From Nageia nagi (lineage: Eukaryota; Pinophyta), in NCBI GenBank assembly GCA_050084985.1, contig JBITNC010000001.1:106206001-106270000 (forward strand): 64,000 bases of DNA. The letters run 5' to 3'. The notes beneath the pieces are model-generated. The model was not told the origin of the DNA, made no database searches, and saw only the letters and a program-made list of their open reading frames with translations. Positions within the stretch are counted from its first letter, which is position 1. Every line of letters starts with the position of its first letter. This document shows, piece after piece, positions 32,421 to 44,514 of the stretch. Position numbers and translations under genes: made by a program.

Positions 32421-33170
32421 TAAATTCCTAACTTTGAGAATAATTGTTTAAAGCTTTATAGATGATGAAAATTTGGTATTCAATAATGCATCTCCAAATC
32501 CTAATGCAAGTTTTCAAGTATACAAAAATATGTTGCCACAATGAAATATTAATCAAGTAGGGGAAATTGAGCTTTACTTACCCAATCAAAATATGCATTA
32601 TGATTCTATCTTACATCAAAAGAAGGTGTAGGAAGTTGATAAGTATCAATTTGTTGGGATGGTATAGGTAACAGGAGCTTAAAAATGCAAGGATAAGGAT
32701 AAAAATCAAGATTCCTATGATACTCAAAATGATGGATTTATACATTGTATGGATGAGAAACCCTTTAGCCATTGTAATTTCATATATTTTACTCATGGTA
32801 CTATTTTTTCCTCTATACATATCTATCCAAAAATCATCTACTTTAACCAAGATCCATTGTCTCTTGGTTAGAATGTTAATGAAGAGAAAAAAATATCTAA
32901 AGGGAATAATGATTCAAAAGAGATAAAACATAAAGAAATAATGAATGAATCTTGTAAGATAAATTAAAAGAGATTTATGGATATGGATCAACAAGCTTAT
33001 CAAATCATTATCCATGAGGATTCCTCTTATTCTTTCCCCTATGCTTCAAGAAGAAATCTCTTGGAAGGAAAGAGTGACATATCTTGGTGTATCTTTCATT
33101 TCCTCATTTTCTCATATTCTCAATTCTATATTTTCATGATTAGGGGTACTTGGTACCTCACTTGATTTTA
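32421..33170 (+). pseudogene. Possible continuation of T3 coding sequence, unrecognised
   Basis: Short coding-like pieces on the plus strand, for example NQDSYDTQNDGFIHCMDEKP near 32708 and QQAYQIIIHEDSSYSFPYAS near 32988. No protease or other domain could be recognised. Confidence 0.3.
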
Positions 33171-34736
33171 TCTTTTTTTATGATTATCCTTGCATATGTG
33201 AATCTTAAAAAAAAATGTAAAATATTATTACCTTAATCATCATATAGTTCCATCACTATCTTATTGTCATCTTGTCATGTGGTCATCATTTTGCAATGAG
33301 ATGTAAGCATGGTTTGCTTCCTTTTTATCTTTTATACACCCATATGGATAGAATCCCTATGTATGCTATATTAAGTAGCTCTGGGGATATCTTTTCAAGC
33401 ATCACTTTTTTCCATCAAGATAGATCTTAACATTCAAGAATCAATACTCGAATGGTTTCTTGATTTTAGTGTTTCTTACCTTTTTTGGAAATATGAGAGC
33501 CACTAGTCACTCATCTCATAATATCACTTGGTATACTTTTTCATCATCTCAATGGTGTTTCTTCGATTTGATTATGTTTTCTTATCACATTCACAAGGTC
33601 ATGGAATCGTTAGACATCATATCCTTCCTAATATGATTGAGGCTAAAGAAATTCTTACACATTAAGATATAAATTGGTTCCAAACCTATTTATTTTGATT
33701 ATTTATTCCATCAATTATATCTCATTATTTCAAATTATTCATTATTTCATCATGTCTCACCATGGATCAGGACCATTGAATAACATCCCTTCACATTATT
33801 TCACAAAATTTAAAGAGCAAGGGCCCATTCAACACATTAAAATGGAAGTAGTCTCAAAAATCATACATCATACCATTATGTTTTGATTATTTTATCATTT
33901 TGAAATAGGTGATTCATAGTACTTTATTTCATACATATAAAATGCTAAAGAAGCAACAAATTTAGTAATATCTAGAAAGTATAGTACATAAACACCTCAT
34001 CAAAATAAAATAACATAAAATATAAAATACAAGAAAAATTAACATAAAAAATATATATTTTTGCCCATTGTGCTTTATATTTTAAAAATATGCTTATCTT
34101 TTAAATAACTTATCTTCTAAATTAATTTATGCCTTGTTGGGCTTCATTTTGTTCATCCATAAAAATATTTGTTTAAGGGGGAAGTCATTGACACGTGTCT
34201 TACATGAATCAATACTTAAATCCTATAGCTTATGGATACATGGTAAATCATGTATTTTGGCTCAAAATCATGACATAATTTCATTTATAAATATCTAAAA
34301 AATGGGTGGGTCTACGTATCCTTCTACACTGGGTTTTGACACTCATAGCATACATCATATAGGAAGAATTGCGGCTCTTTCCACATTACCACACACCAAT
34401 TTTGAGTTGGGGCATATGATTTATTTCATGCTTCCATAAATTAAGGCATATCCTACATTGATTCATGATTAGGATATATTTTACACTTGTTCCTTAATAT
34501 TGAGTAAGTATTCATACTTACATTCATAACTATATATTGGTCTACAAAGCATCACTTGAATATTGGGTAGGTCTATGAACTTACAAGCATATAAACCTAT
34601 AATGGGGAAATATTATTCATTAGACACATGGATATCACTTTTTGAATGATTTTTTGTTGACCTCCTATTAGGTTTGATTAACACAATATCATTTGAGGGG
34701 GGAGGCACACATAAATATTTTTACTTGGCATCTTTG
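33171..34736 (+). other. T3 3' non-coding region
   Basis: No open frame of note. A GTTTAAGGGGGAAG purine run at 34172-34185 could be a second purine tract, followed by TCATTGACACGTG, but no LTR partner was found for it. Confidence 0.4.
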
Positions 34737-35510
34737 CCATGAAACTTTTTAAATGTTCAAAAGGAAAAAATTTAAATTTAGTATTCCAAATTATCAAAAT
34801 GTTCAAATTTCAAAAAGAAAAATTTTCCAATTTAGTATTATAAAATTGCAAATTTTAAATGTACAAAAGGTAAAATTTTCAATTTAGTATTGTAAATTTT
34901 TTAAATTCACAAAATGTTCAAATTTCAAAAAGAAAAGTTTCCAATTTAATATTGTAAACTTGTAAATTTTTAAAACATCCAAAAATAAAATTTTCAACTT
35001 ACTTTTGAAAATTTTCTAAATTTTCAACAAATTTCAAAAAGAAAAATTTCCAAGGTAGTATTGTAAACTTGTAAATTTTCAAAATGTTTCAAATTTCAAA
35101 AGGTAAAATTTTCAATTTAGTATTGTAAATTTTTAAAATTCTCAAAATGTTCAAATTTCAAAAAGAAAAGTTTCCAATTTAGTATTATAAACTTGCAAAT
35201 TTTCAAAATATTTCAAATTTCAAATGGTAAAATTTTCAATTTAGTATTGTAAATTTTTAAAATTCTCAAAATGTTCAAATTTTAAAAAGAAAAGTTTCCA
35301 ATTTAGTATTGAAAACTTGCAAATTTTCAAAATATTTTAAATTTTGAAAGGTAAAATTTTCAATTTAATATTGTAAATTTTTCAAATTCCCAAAATGCTC
35401 AAATTTCAAAAAGAAAAGTTTCCAATTTAGAATTGTAAAATTGAAAATTTAAAAAATGTTCAAAAAACAAAATTTTCAATTTAGTATTGTAAATTTTCGA
35501 AATTTTTGCA
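34737..35510 (+). repeat. 124-bp tandem array in the T3 3' region
   Basis: GGTAAAATTTTCAATTTAG recurs at 35102, 35226 and 35350, exactly 124 bases apart. Less regular units extend to 34737 on the left and to about 35505 on the right, giving around six units. Each 124-base unit is itself two related halves of about 62 bases (TTTTCAATTTAGTATTGTAA and TTTCCAATTTAGTATT-TAAA). It lies between gag and the 3' LTR. Confidence 0.9.
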
Positions 35511-35700
35511 AGACTATGTGCTTGCTAACAAGTATATGTGCTTACCCCATGCAACAAGAATACATTATTTAGGTTTACCAAATTCATTGATGAATTCTAT
35601 TCATGTTTGTTTAGATTTACACAACAAGAATACCTATTTTAGGTTTGCCAAATTCATTAATGAATTCTATTCATACTTATTTGGATATTTACTTTGATGC
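35511..35700 (+). repeat. Short direct repeat, about 66 bases, two copies
   Basis: AACAAGAATACA/CTATTTAGGTTT(A/G)CCAAATTCATT(G/A)ATGAATTCTATTCAT appears at about 35550 and 35618. The open frame across it is fortuitous. Confidence 0.7.
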
Positions 35701-35778
35701 AAAATATTTATAAACTATAAAAAATACATATTTATCTACATATGTTGAACCAAGTCTTTTTTGTAGAAGTCTTCGTCC

Positions 35779-35791
35779 AAGAGGGGAAAAA
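35779..35791 (+). promoter_or_regulatory. T3 polypurine tract
   Basis: AAGAGGGGAAAAA directly followed by TGTAGATACCC, the start of an LTR. Confidence 0.65.
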
Positions 35792-36945
35792 TGTAGATAC
35801 CCAAAAATAACACTTTTTAAATAAAATGGGTTAATTGCATTTATATGCTTGATTCATAATTTTGTTTAATCTCTAATGATAAAAAATCAATGTTCAAATA
35901 TCCTAAAAAGATAAGTATTTCCTAAAGTGCCAAAATATTTTAAAAGGAGCTAAAATGACTTAAAAGTTAAATAAAGTGCAAAAGTGGGTATCTAGATATA
36001 TTAAACTTTTGTTGTAGAAGAGGTATAAAATATAATGCAAAATTAGAATTTCCTCTTCTCAATTCATTAGCCTCTTAACTCATTTACTAATACTCATTTA
36101 TGATTTTATGCTCTTAGTTTGTACACCAAGAATAAGCTAGGGTTTGAAGCTAAGATTTAGAATAATTCAAGGGTTTACACTCCAATTCTCCATCCATTCT
36201 CTTCAAGCTACTTTCCATGGATGATTGGTAACTTGTGCATGGTGAATTTATGATCAATTATACATTATATTGCACATGTTATTGTATACTTAAGGTTTTT
36301 ATAGGTTTTAAGTCACTCTCACCATAGAAAAGCTTTGGATTTTCAATATTTGTATCCTCCACCAAAATTGAGTGCATATAGTATATTATGTATGGTAAAT
36401 TTCATAATAATTGTATTTTAATCAAAATCCATCATAATTTCTCTATTAGAATCTATACCTATGGTGTAATTGCATTATTAGCCTTATGGGTATCCTTGGA
36501 TGCTTTGGATCTAAGGATCTTTAACATTTGTAGGATTTGAAACATATTGAAGGTTTTAAATCATAATTTTGGCTAAATAGCATAATTCATTAGTTAGATA
36601 TATTTAAAATTATAAAAGCATCATTCTAAATTATCTAAATATCATCTAAGCATACACACTTTGCACAATAGGCATCCTTATTTTCTTTATCTTCATTGAT
36701 TGGAGGCTAGAAGGCTCACATTGCCTTTGGGAGTCAGGCAACTCCAAGCTCATTTAGGTGCCTTAAGGGGCCTAAATTGAAGTTATCCTTAATTTGGTTA
36801 GATGAATTTAGGTTTCATTATAATTATTCTAGGTTCTTAAAGCATAATTTGAATTTTAAAACATATCTTTACACTAATATTGGCATCATTAAAACTTTCA
36901 AAGAATAATTTATATATTTAAATTCTTGTGTGAACTAACATATTA
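35792..36945 (+). repeat. T3 3' LTR, left part
   Basis: Starts TGTAGATACCCAAAAATAAC, close to the start of the element B LTR read on the minus strand (TGTAGACACCTAAAAATAAT). A TATAAAAT box lies at 36024-36031. The right end is unknown. It may run into the repeat at 36946-38065 or be broken by it. No coding sequence. Confidence 0.5.
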
Positions 36946-38065
36946 TGTATGTTTAGAACACTAAAGAATGATTTTTGGGTGTACACCTTTTAAGTTAAGC
37001 ATGAATGGGATAGTTATCAAGTCTAGTTATTTTATTCATTCAATATTATGGGAATAGAGAAGCACCTAGAATTGGTTTTCAAAAGTAAGCATGTTTATAG
37101 ATGTCATTCAATGCATGATAAAAAAAATCATCCCTTCATGAATCCATTCATTTTCATAAGAGAATCTATTTTTTATAGCCATATAAATCATAAATAAAAG
37201 GATTAGAAAAGGAGAAGATATATTTTCATCATTTTCTTTCTTAATAGCCAAGGTATTGAGTCTTATTTATATTGGGGTTACTTTTTGTTTACTATTTCCC
37301 TACTTTTTCATATCATAAGTCTTACCCTATGTTCATTCTATTATCACTAGAAAACTAGACATTGAGTGGCCACTAAGGTACATGTCCAAACATCACAATA
37401 TCATTGTGGGCATCTCATTGTAAGATTTCATTCATAGGGTTATTTTATTATTATTATTATTATTATTATAGGATTTTACCCACAAAGACTATTATTTTAT
37501 GTTTATTATTTGAGTTATTACAAGTTTTAGCCATAGCTAGTATAGTTTTGAATATAATATGATGGTTTATCCTTTGGCTAACAAAGTTTGGTGTTGTATA
37601 AATGAATATAATTCCTTTAGAACTTTGCACTATTCGACTACTACAATAGTGCATTCTACTAAATCATTTATATTTATTGTTTCATTTTATGAATGGTTAA
37701 TTTTAGATATTATTTTATTTGTTATTATACCATCTATGACTCCAAACCTAATCGAAACTAGTCACTACTCTTTGTATGTGTGATTAAGCAATCCCTTGGT
37801 GGTTAGGACATTTTACTTATATAATTTTTTTCTTTTAAATTTTTATTGAATTGACTAGTATGAGATTGAAATATCATTTGAGAGATAATACTTGAGTTTA
37901 AAATTTAAGTAATTTGTATTGAATATCTAGGCTTACTATTGGGTAACCTCTGATAAGTCTAAAAATGGGGTTATAATCTAAATAATCTAACATCTATAGA
38001 TAAATAGGGAAAATAGGATTTTTGAAACTTGCTTCTTATCTTGAGGGGATTTCAAATCCATTACA
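36946..38065 (+). repeat. D 5' LTR
   Basis: Aligns with 54940-56088 through many blocks, for example GTTAAGCATGAAT, ATATTTTCATCATTTTC, TGTGGGCATC(T/C)CATT, TGGTTTATCCTTT and TGGGTAACCT-TGATAAG. Contains an ATT trinucleotide run at 37446-37470 that the other copy lacks. The start is uncertain by tens of bases. Open frames here have no recognisable product. Confidence 0.65.
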
Positions 38066-38073
38066 AAAAATTT

Positions 38074-38091
38074 TGGTATCATTCCCAAGGA
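38074..38091 (+). promoter_or_regulatory. D primer-binding site, decayed tRNA-Asp type
   Basis: TGGTATCATTCCCAAGGA aligns with TGGCGCCGTTGCCGGGGA, the complement of the 3' end of tRNA-Asp used by Athila and Tat elements. Six of the seven differences are transitions (C to T or G to A). The eight bases before it separate it from the LTR end at 38065. Confidence 0.6.
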
Positions 38092-40328
38092 CGAACAAGC
38101 CTAGTTGGTGATTTCCTTGTTGCAAAAGTACATATATTTAGCCAACTTCACTAAAGAGAACCTAAAATCAAAAGAAATTTTTCACTTACAAGAGTGTTGG
38201 TGAACCCATTATTAAAAGAAATAAATAAAAGAGATTTAGAATTGCTTGTTATATATTTAGGTACTTTTTGAATATGGTATCATTGATCTTATAAGTTTTT
38301 TATTTATTCCCATAAGTGGATATTGAAAATGGAGATTAGAGAAAGTCCTATTTATAAATGGAGGATTGGTAAATACAAAGTATAAGATTTTATAAATATA
38401 GATTTTATAAATACAAAGGATCATTGAACCTCAATACATTACAAAAATAAATTAATTATATTTATCCTAAGAGTGTATATTCTATAAGGCTAAAAATAAT
38501 CCTTGCTATAGTTGTACATGTAAATCTCCTAATAATCTAAACAAGTGATTTTTTGCATCTAGTTCATCTCATTACAATGCTTAGTCTAATGAGAATATTT
38601 ATGGGAAAGATATTATTCAAAATCATATTGATGATCAATATTTAGAAAGAAGATACTCATTATAAAAGGGTGATAAGATACAATCACTTAATCAAATACT
38701 TGGGAAAGAAGAGAGTGTAGGGATAAAAAAATGTACTAAAATTTCTACATCACTCATGTTTGCTTTAGATGCACCTATACATTTATTTGAAATAGAGGAA
38801 GTGGTATATAATAAAGTTGATGAATATTATCATCGAAGATCAAATTAAATGGATTGACCAAGAATACAATTTTAGTAAGAATGAAACTGACAATCACTCT
38901 AATGCGGTATAAGAAAGGATAATATTAGATCAAGAAGATAAACCTTCTTATGATCCATAATTAGTTAAGGAAACTTTAGAGAAAATGTCAATAGAGTTAA
39001 TAAATATTTTTTAGCTTGTTAATAAATGTACAAAGTTTATTTCACTAATTAGTCTTTATTCACAAGAAAATGAATATGATTTTGTCAAAACAATAAGCAT
39101 TGATGAATTCTTAGATGAAAGGGTGGATGAATCAGATTTGATGTAAGGTACATAGTTAAACATGGTAGAAGAAAAGTCTAGAGAATAAAGATTAGAAAAG
39201 CAAAATTTAGCCAAAGATATAATTAACGATGAATTAAAGTTTTGTCTAAATGTTCCAAAGAAAAATCAAAAGATAATGAATTATGAACATAAAGAAAATT
39301 ATGGTCAAAATGAAATACCTCTTCTTGATATTAAACAAAAAGTACTTAATTATAAACAACAAAAAGAAAATAGTGAAGTATTACTTATTATTGTTTTCTT
39401 TGTGCAGTAAATAGAGAAATATTGATAATCAAATATATTAAGAAATCATAGTTAAATCAATATTGTAAGATTAATGAGGAGAACATTTATTCAATATATC
39501 AAAAGTCAAAAGAGGAGTCTTTAGAGGTCTTAATAGAAAAGCTTTATAATAAATAGTGATGTTTAAATCAAGGACTGCTTTATAGTTGATAAATTATAAA
39601 GAGATTGTGGATGCTTCTATGAATTATTATGATTATATGCATAGTTTTATACTTATTAAAAGGATAAAGTAAGCCAAATTAAATAAAGGCAACTGAAATA
39701 TGATTCAATATATTAAATTCTAAAAAAAGATGTATCCATTGCTAAAGAAAGTTGTAGTGAGATTGAAAATGAGAACTTCATTAGCAACCTTGAAGATGAG
39801 AAGAAAAGGGAAGAGATGAAATTAATTAATTTTTTTTCAATCTTTTTAATCATGATTATACTTTATCCTATGCAAAGTTGATGATTTTTATGCAACAAAT
39901 AAAACATGATTATATTTCTACTAGTGAGGAATTACTAAAATATTTGTATTGGCAAAAATTATAGGGTTGAGTAATATGGGAAAGACCTTTTGTTTATAAT
40001 GATAACTTATATGTATGGAAAATGGTGATAAAATCATAATTCAAATATTCAAACATGATATCAAAATCATTCCAAATCTCTATAGAAATTAGCTACTAAA
40101 GTAGTTGGCAAGAGTTATTATAAAACAAATTGGATATGGAATTGAATTTAAAGACTTTAAGCAATATCAAGATCAAATTCATGTAGAATTATTTTTATGA
40201 TTTTGATTATGATCAATATTAGAAAAGGAAATGCAATAATTAAATTCTTGATAATTTTATATTGCTTGTATATTTTCTAATTACTTGACCAAGAGCAAGG
40301 TATTTCATTGGTTGGGAAGGAGCCCAAC
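38092..40328 (+). pseudogene. D internal region with a decayed, unrecognised coding sequence
   Basis: From about 38800 one plus-strand frame can be read with scattered stops: IIEDQIKWIDQEYNFSKNET, ERIILDQEDKPSYDP, KETLEKMSIELINIF, SLYSQENEYDFVKTISIDEF, EKQNLAKDIINDELKFCLNV and NEIPLLDIKQKVLNYKQQ, to about 39405. Less certain pieces follow to 40200. It is rich in Lys, Glu, Ile and Asn, with no known motif. It begins well after the primer site where a gag would be expected, yet does not resemble the T3 gag. The B insertion interrupts the region at 40328. Confidence 0.4.
40324..40328. repeat. B target-site duplication, left (CCAAC)
   Basis: CCAAC immediately before the left LTR of B, identical to 53764-53768. 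Confidence 0.85.
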
Positions 40329-40660
40329 CATAGATAATAAATTATGTAAATAATAATATAAACATAAAATAAATATACAAATATGATATTTATTCAAATA
40401 TTCAAATAAATAAATGAAAAGTGTGCACCTGATTATGATAAGGCAATCCTCAAGATATGTCAAAGATATATAGAGGATTGGATCAGAAAAAATATGAGCA
40501 TGTAGAAGATATTCAATGGTGTAGACTAGCATTCATCACCTCCTTTGTCTATAGCTCTGTATCATGAGGATGCACATTGTGGGTGGTGTATGAACTCTAC
40601 GAAGTGGATGTCATAAAACCTATAGAACTAAATTATGCATAAAATATAGCATGTGATAAA
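40329..40660 (-). repeat. B left LTR, first part
   Basis: Aligns with 53066-53400. The terminal TG is CA here (CATAGATAATAAATT against TGTAGATAATAAATT), consistent with two transitions. Continues at 49388 after C and its target duplication. Confidence 0.85.
40656..40660. repeat. C target-site duplication, left (ATAAA)
   Basis: ATAAA before the left LTR, identical to 49383-49387. It lies inside the left LTR of B. Confidence 0.85.
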
Positions 40661-41156
40661 TGAGAGAATTGAAGTATAAAATAAACAAATTTAAACTCAC
40701 AAGATCATATGAAAGATCACAAACATAAATAACAAACTCACAAAACAATCTCACAATGTAACACAAGATGTAAGTGGTTCCTCCAACTAGGAGTACATCC
40801 ACTAACTAGATCCCTCTTCTTAACAAATATGAACTCTTACAATCCTCCCACACTTTTCTCCTAAGCACTATCCTATAGCATAACTTTGCTCCATAATTGG
40901 TGTATAATCATAAAGAGGGATCCTTCTATTTATAGGCCAAAATCTCTCTTTGGATTACCCTTTTATCCAATGTACAAAAGCATGACATGCACATCATTTT
41001 ACCTAGGGGGCATACTTATGACATGGAGTGTAGGACAAGTTATATTATCATATTCACTTAAATACTTAAGGTATCAAATGATACCCTTAAGTATTAGTGA
41101 ACTTACATAGAATATTATTACATAACCTTTACAATAATACATTATACATTCCAACA
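40661..41156 (-). repeat. C LTR, 3' copy
   Basis: About 496 bases, starts TGAGAGAATT and ends TTCCAACA on the plus strand, aligned end to end with 48888-49382. Confidence 0.93.
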
Positions 41157-41170
41157 CTCCCCCTTAATTC
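41157..41170 (-). promoter_or_regulatory. C polypurine tract
   Basis: The minus strand reads AATTAAGGGGGAG immediately before the LTR start TGTTGG. Confidence 0.85.
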
Positions 41171-41935
41171 AATATTGGGATAGAGTGAATAAGAGAGAAT
41201 GTAAGAGAGTTCTCCTCCAAATAGATACAATGAAGATGAGAAATTTTTGCATATTTGTAAAGTAAAAAAGATCTAGTTTGAGACTCACTACTTTTCCAAA
41301 TACAATCATTAATCATAACTAGTTTCAAAGTACATGAAGTAGTCATACAACTAGAAGTCATGTAGAGTCTCCAAGAGCCTACATACCTGAGGTAAGTAAC
41401 CTAAAATCTCAAAGGAACCTACAAGTCATAAGCAACTCAAAAAGCAAGATCAATTATATGCAACATATTCATATCAACAAGGATAGATGAATCATACAAA
41501 TGCCATCATTAACTAATCAATGGTGTACTGTAAGTCATCACAAAGATGCCATGCCAAAAAACACATAGTCACCTACTGTATGTAAAATATGTGTTGATTA
41601 TCATTACAAATATAACATGCACATATAATTTCCTCACATATGGATAAATGAACATTATCAAAAGACACATAAGATTTCCTCACACATGGATAACTAAATA
41701 GTGTTAGATTGGCCAATCTTTTTGCTATTTTTTTTAAATTTGTACAATAAGTTCCTCATGTAGAGAGAACTTACCATGAAGTTGTACAACAAAATCAACA
41801 CTATACAACATAAAAATCCTCCTAGGGGTGAAGCTATCATCATAAACATGAATTCAATATAATAATTCAAACTTCATTCCCCTTTGAGGGCAACTTCACC
41901 AACCTAATAGCATCCTTAAGCTTACAAAATTAAAC
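41171..41935 (-). other. C 3' non-coding region
   Basis: Between the end of the RNase H reading and the purine tract. No domain. The minus frame at 41164-41361 has no recognisable product. Confidence 0.5.
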
Positions 41936-43480
41936 TTTTAGGAGGGGCTTGGTGAACAAATCAGCAGAGTTCAAGGTGGATGGAAAATATTCCAAGTGTA
42001 TGAAGCCATCAAAAACCTTCTCCCTAATAAAATGGGCATGTATTTTCATATGTTTTATTTTCTAATGGAACATAAGATTCTTAGCTAAAGAAATAGTCAA
42101 TTGATTATTTGAAGAAATAAAAGATGACCCATCTTGCTCATACCCAATTTTTTTCAAAAGATTCCTTAGCCAAATGGCTTCCTAGGTTGCAACAAACATG
42201 GTATAGTATTCAACTTCTGTGGTTGAAAGAGAAATATTAGGTTGCTTCTTAGAAGCCCAAGAGATAGCACTTGAACCATTGCTAAACACATACGTAGAGG
42301 TTGATTTCCTATCATACCTATCTTTCCCATAGTTAGAATCTAAAAATTTAGAGAGAACAAATGAGGTCAAATTAGAATACTTGAGATCAAGATCCTTAGT
42401 CCCTACAACATACCTCAAGATTTGCTTAATAGCATTAAGGTGCTCAACATATGGTTTCTACATGAATCATGCCATTAGATTCACTACAAAGGTAATATCT
42501 AGCTTGGATATAGTCAAATATAAAAGACTACCAATTAGTTGCTTGTAAACTATAGCATTAGATAACTGAGAGTTAGAGTTTAGAGAAATAGTGATTCTAG
42601 GAGAGGCTAAGATTGTAGTATATCTACGCTCCATTCTAAAATTTTGTAATATGTCTAATATATACTAAGATTGATTGAGATAGGTACAATATTTGTATTG
42701 ATAGTCTTGCATTACAAGATAGTGGTGCAAGAGACCAAGATTAATCATTTCAAATGTTACCTTAAATTTGGATATGCACTCTTGAATGATTTCATCATTA
42801 TTCCCAGTTATTAGAAGATCATCCATATAAAGAATAATTAATACCACATTTTTCCCTGATTAAGCACATATAGATTGGAGTTAGAAAAACACTTAATGAA
42901 ACTAATGTTTGCAAAATAACCTAAAATATTTTTACACCAAGCTCTAGCTGCTTGCTTAAGTCCATACAATGACTTCCTTATCTTACACACAAAGGATTCT
43001 TTGCCTTCCATAATAAACCTTTCTGGTTGATTCATGAAAATTTCCATATCTAAGTCACCATTAAGGAATACACTCTTGATATCAAGTTGAAAAACTTTCC
43101 ATCTTTGAGTTGTAGAAAGAGTAAGGATAATTCTCATAGTAGGCATCTTTGCTATGGGAGTAAAGGTTTCCTTATAATTTACATCATATTTTTGAGCAAA
43201 ACCTTTGGCTACTAACCTTTCTTTGTATTTATGAATATCTCTAACTGAATTGAACTTGACCTTGTAGATCCACATATTACCAATCACATTCTTCTCATTG
43301 GAATAAGAAACTAAATCCCAAGTTTTATTTTTCATAAATATTTCATACTCTACTTTCATGGCTTCAATCTAGCACTCATGCTTAGAAGCTTCTTTGAAGG
43401 TTAAGGGCTCATGCTTGTTGTCAATCTTAGAAAATAAGGATTTGTTCAAGGTCATGGTCCTTGTTACCTTTGTGTTAAAG
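41936..43480 (-). pseudogene. C reverse transcriptase and RNase H
   Basis: The minus frame at 42838-43359 holds NKTWDLV, VIGNMWIYKVKFNS, RLVAKGFAQKYDVNYKETF, TPIAKMPTMRIILTLS, VFQLDIKSVFLNGDL, IFMNQPERF and KSLYGLKQAARAW, all landmark copia RT motifs. LYMDDLLITGN (the YxDD box, about 42820) lies in the next frame, 42665-42847. RNase H follows at 42182-42418: MRYVVGTKDLDLKYS, GSSAISWASKKQPNISLST, TEVEYYTMF. Then DQLTISLAKN-like, HIHAHFIREKV-like and NSADLFTKPLL lead to about 41935. Three or more frame breaks make it inactive. In life it would copy the RNA template and remove it. Confidence 0.92.
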
Positions 43481-44514
43481 AATTTTATTCCTATGGTTAC
43501 TTATTTACATCAATATCTAACTAGCTAAGTGTAACTAAAGAGTCCTCTAGATCATCAACATCCTCATTAGAAGTAGATTCTTTAGGAAGTTCATTAAACT
43601 TTACATCATTTGAAATAAATATGGCTTTATAGGATGGAGAGTAGAGCCTATAGCCTCTATGTTTATTGTCATAACCCATAAAGATGGATTTTTTAGCTCT
43701 TTTATCCAACTTTTTTCTTTTTTAAAAAATAATGTAGGAGAATGCTTCACAACCAAACACCCTAAGGTGAGAAATGTTAGGTTTCTTCTTAATCATGCCT
43801 CAAAAAGATTTTTACTTTGAAAAAATTTTGTGGGAAACCTATTCAAGGTATAAATAGCAATTCTCATAGCTTTACCCTATAAGAAACTAGAAAGATTATC
43901 CAACATGCATCTAGCCATCTCTATAATTATTTTATTTTTTCTTTTAGCAACATAGTTCTACTGAAGAGTGTAAGAAATCATAAACTACCTCTTGATTCCA
44001 TACTTAGCACAATAGTCATTGAACTCATTGCTATTAAATTCTTCTCTATTATCTAATCTTAATATCTTGATTTAAGGTTAGTATGATTCTCAATAAAGGC
44101 CTTAAAAACCTTAAAACTCACAAATATTTGATCATTATGCTCAAGTAGATACCCAAAAATCATCCTACTAAAGTCATAAATGAAGGTAAATACATAAGAT
44201 GCTCCTCCAAGTGACTTAGTCTAAAATAGACCCATCAAATCTGAATGCATAAGTTGAAGAGGTTGAGATGCTCTTATTGCTTTATCTTTTTCAAACTTTT
44301 TTCTATGCATCTTGCAAGAATGCACTTCTTGCATAGACCAACTAAAAGAAAAATTAAAGACAAACCTTCCATAAGTTATTGGTCTTTCATAACTTGAATA
44401 CTTATGGTTAAGGTGCCCTAACTGTGGGTGCCAAAGATTGCCTCTAGAACACATGCTTGTAGCAAGACACATCTTTGATAGAACTTGATCTACAATGTAG
44501 AGATCATTTTTCAC
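43481..44514 (-). pseudogene. C integrase
   Basis: Minus frame 44221-44514 gives NLWHPQLGHLNHKYSSYERP, the GAG-pre-integrase zinc end, then CKMHRKKFEKDKAIRASQPL and QLMHSDLMGLF with the first catalytic Asp. The core between 44220 and 43750 is degraded, with TYVFTFIYDFSR-like and IKILRLDN-like parts near 44190 and 44060. The 43521-43709 frame reads DKRAKKSIFMGYDNKHRGYR, LYSPSYKAIFISNDVKFNE, the conserved C-terminal part of copia integrases. It would insert the cDNA. Stops at several sites. Confidence 0.88.

Larger units (their letters stand above)
29641..36945 (+). mobile_element. T3: gag-bearing Tat-like remnant with 3' tandem array and 3' LTR
   Basis: Shows, on the plus strand, a leader with an internal duplication, a retrotransposon gag, a long non-coding 3' region with a tandem array, a purine tract and an LTR start. 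No RT, RNase H or integrase was found, so it is either a large deletion derivative or a non-autonomous element. The left LTR is not found. Gag sequence and LTR start (TGTAGATACCCAAAAAT) fit Tat-type elements. Confidence 0.6.

Noticed and set aside
34172-34200. Second LTR start after GTTTAAGGGGGAAG
   Set aside because: The purine run is attractive, but the following sequence does not start with TG and has no partner copy in the window.
34737-35510. CRISPR-like regular array
   Set aside because: Contiguous 62/124-bp units with no spacers, in the 3' region of a retrotransposon.
38074-38085. Initiator-Met primer site at TGGTATCATTCC
   Set aside because: Only the first eight bases fit. The whole 18 bases fit the tRNA-Asp type much better once transitions are allowed.
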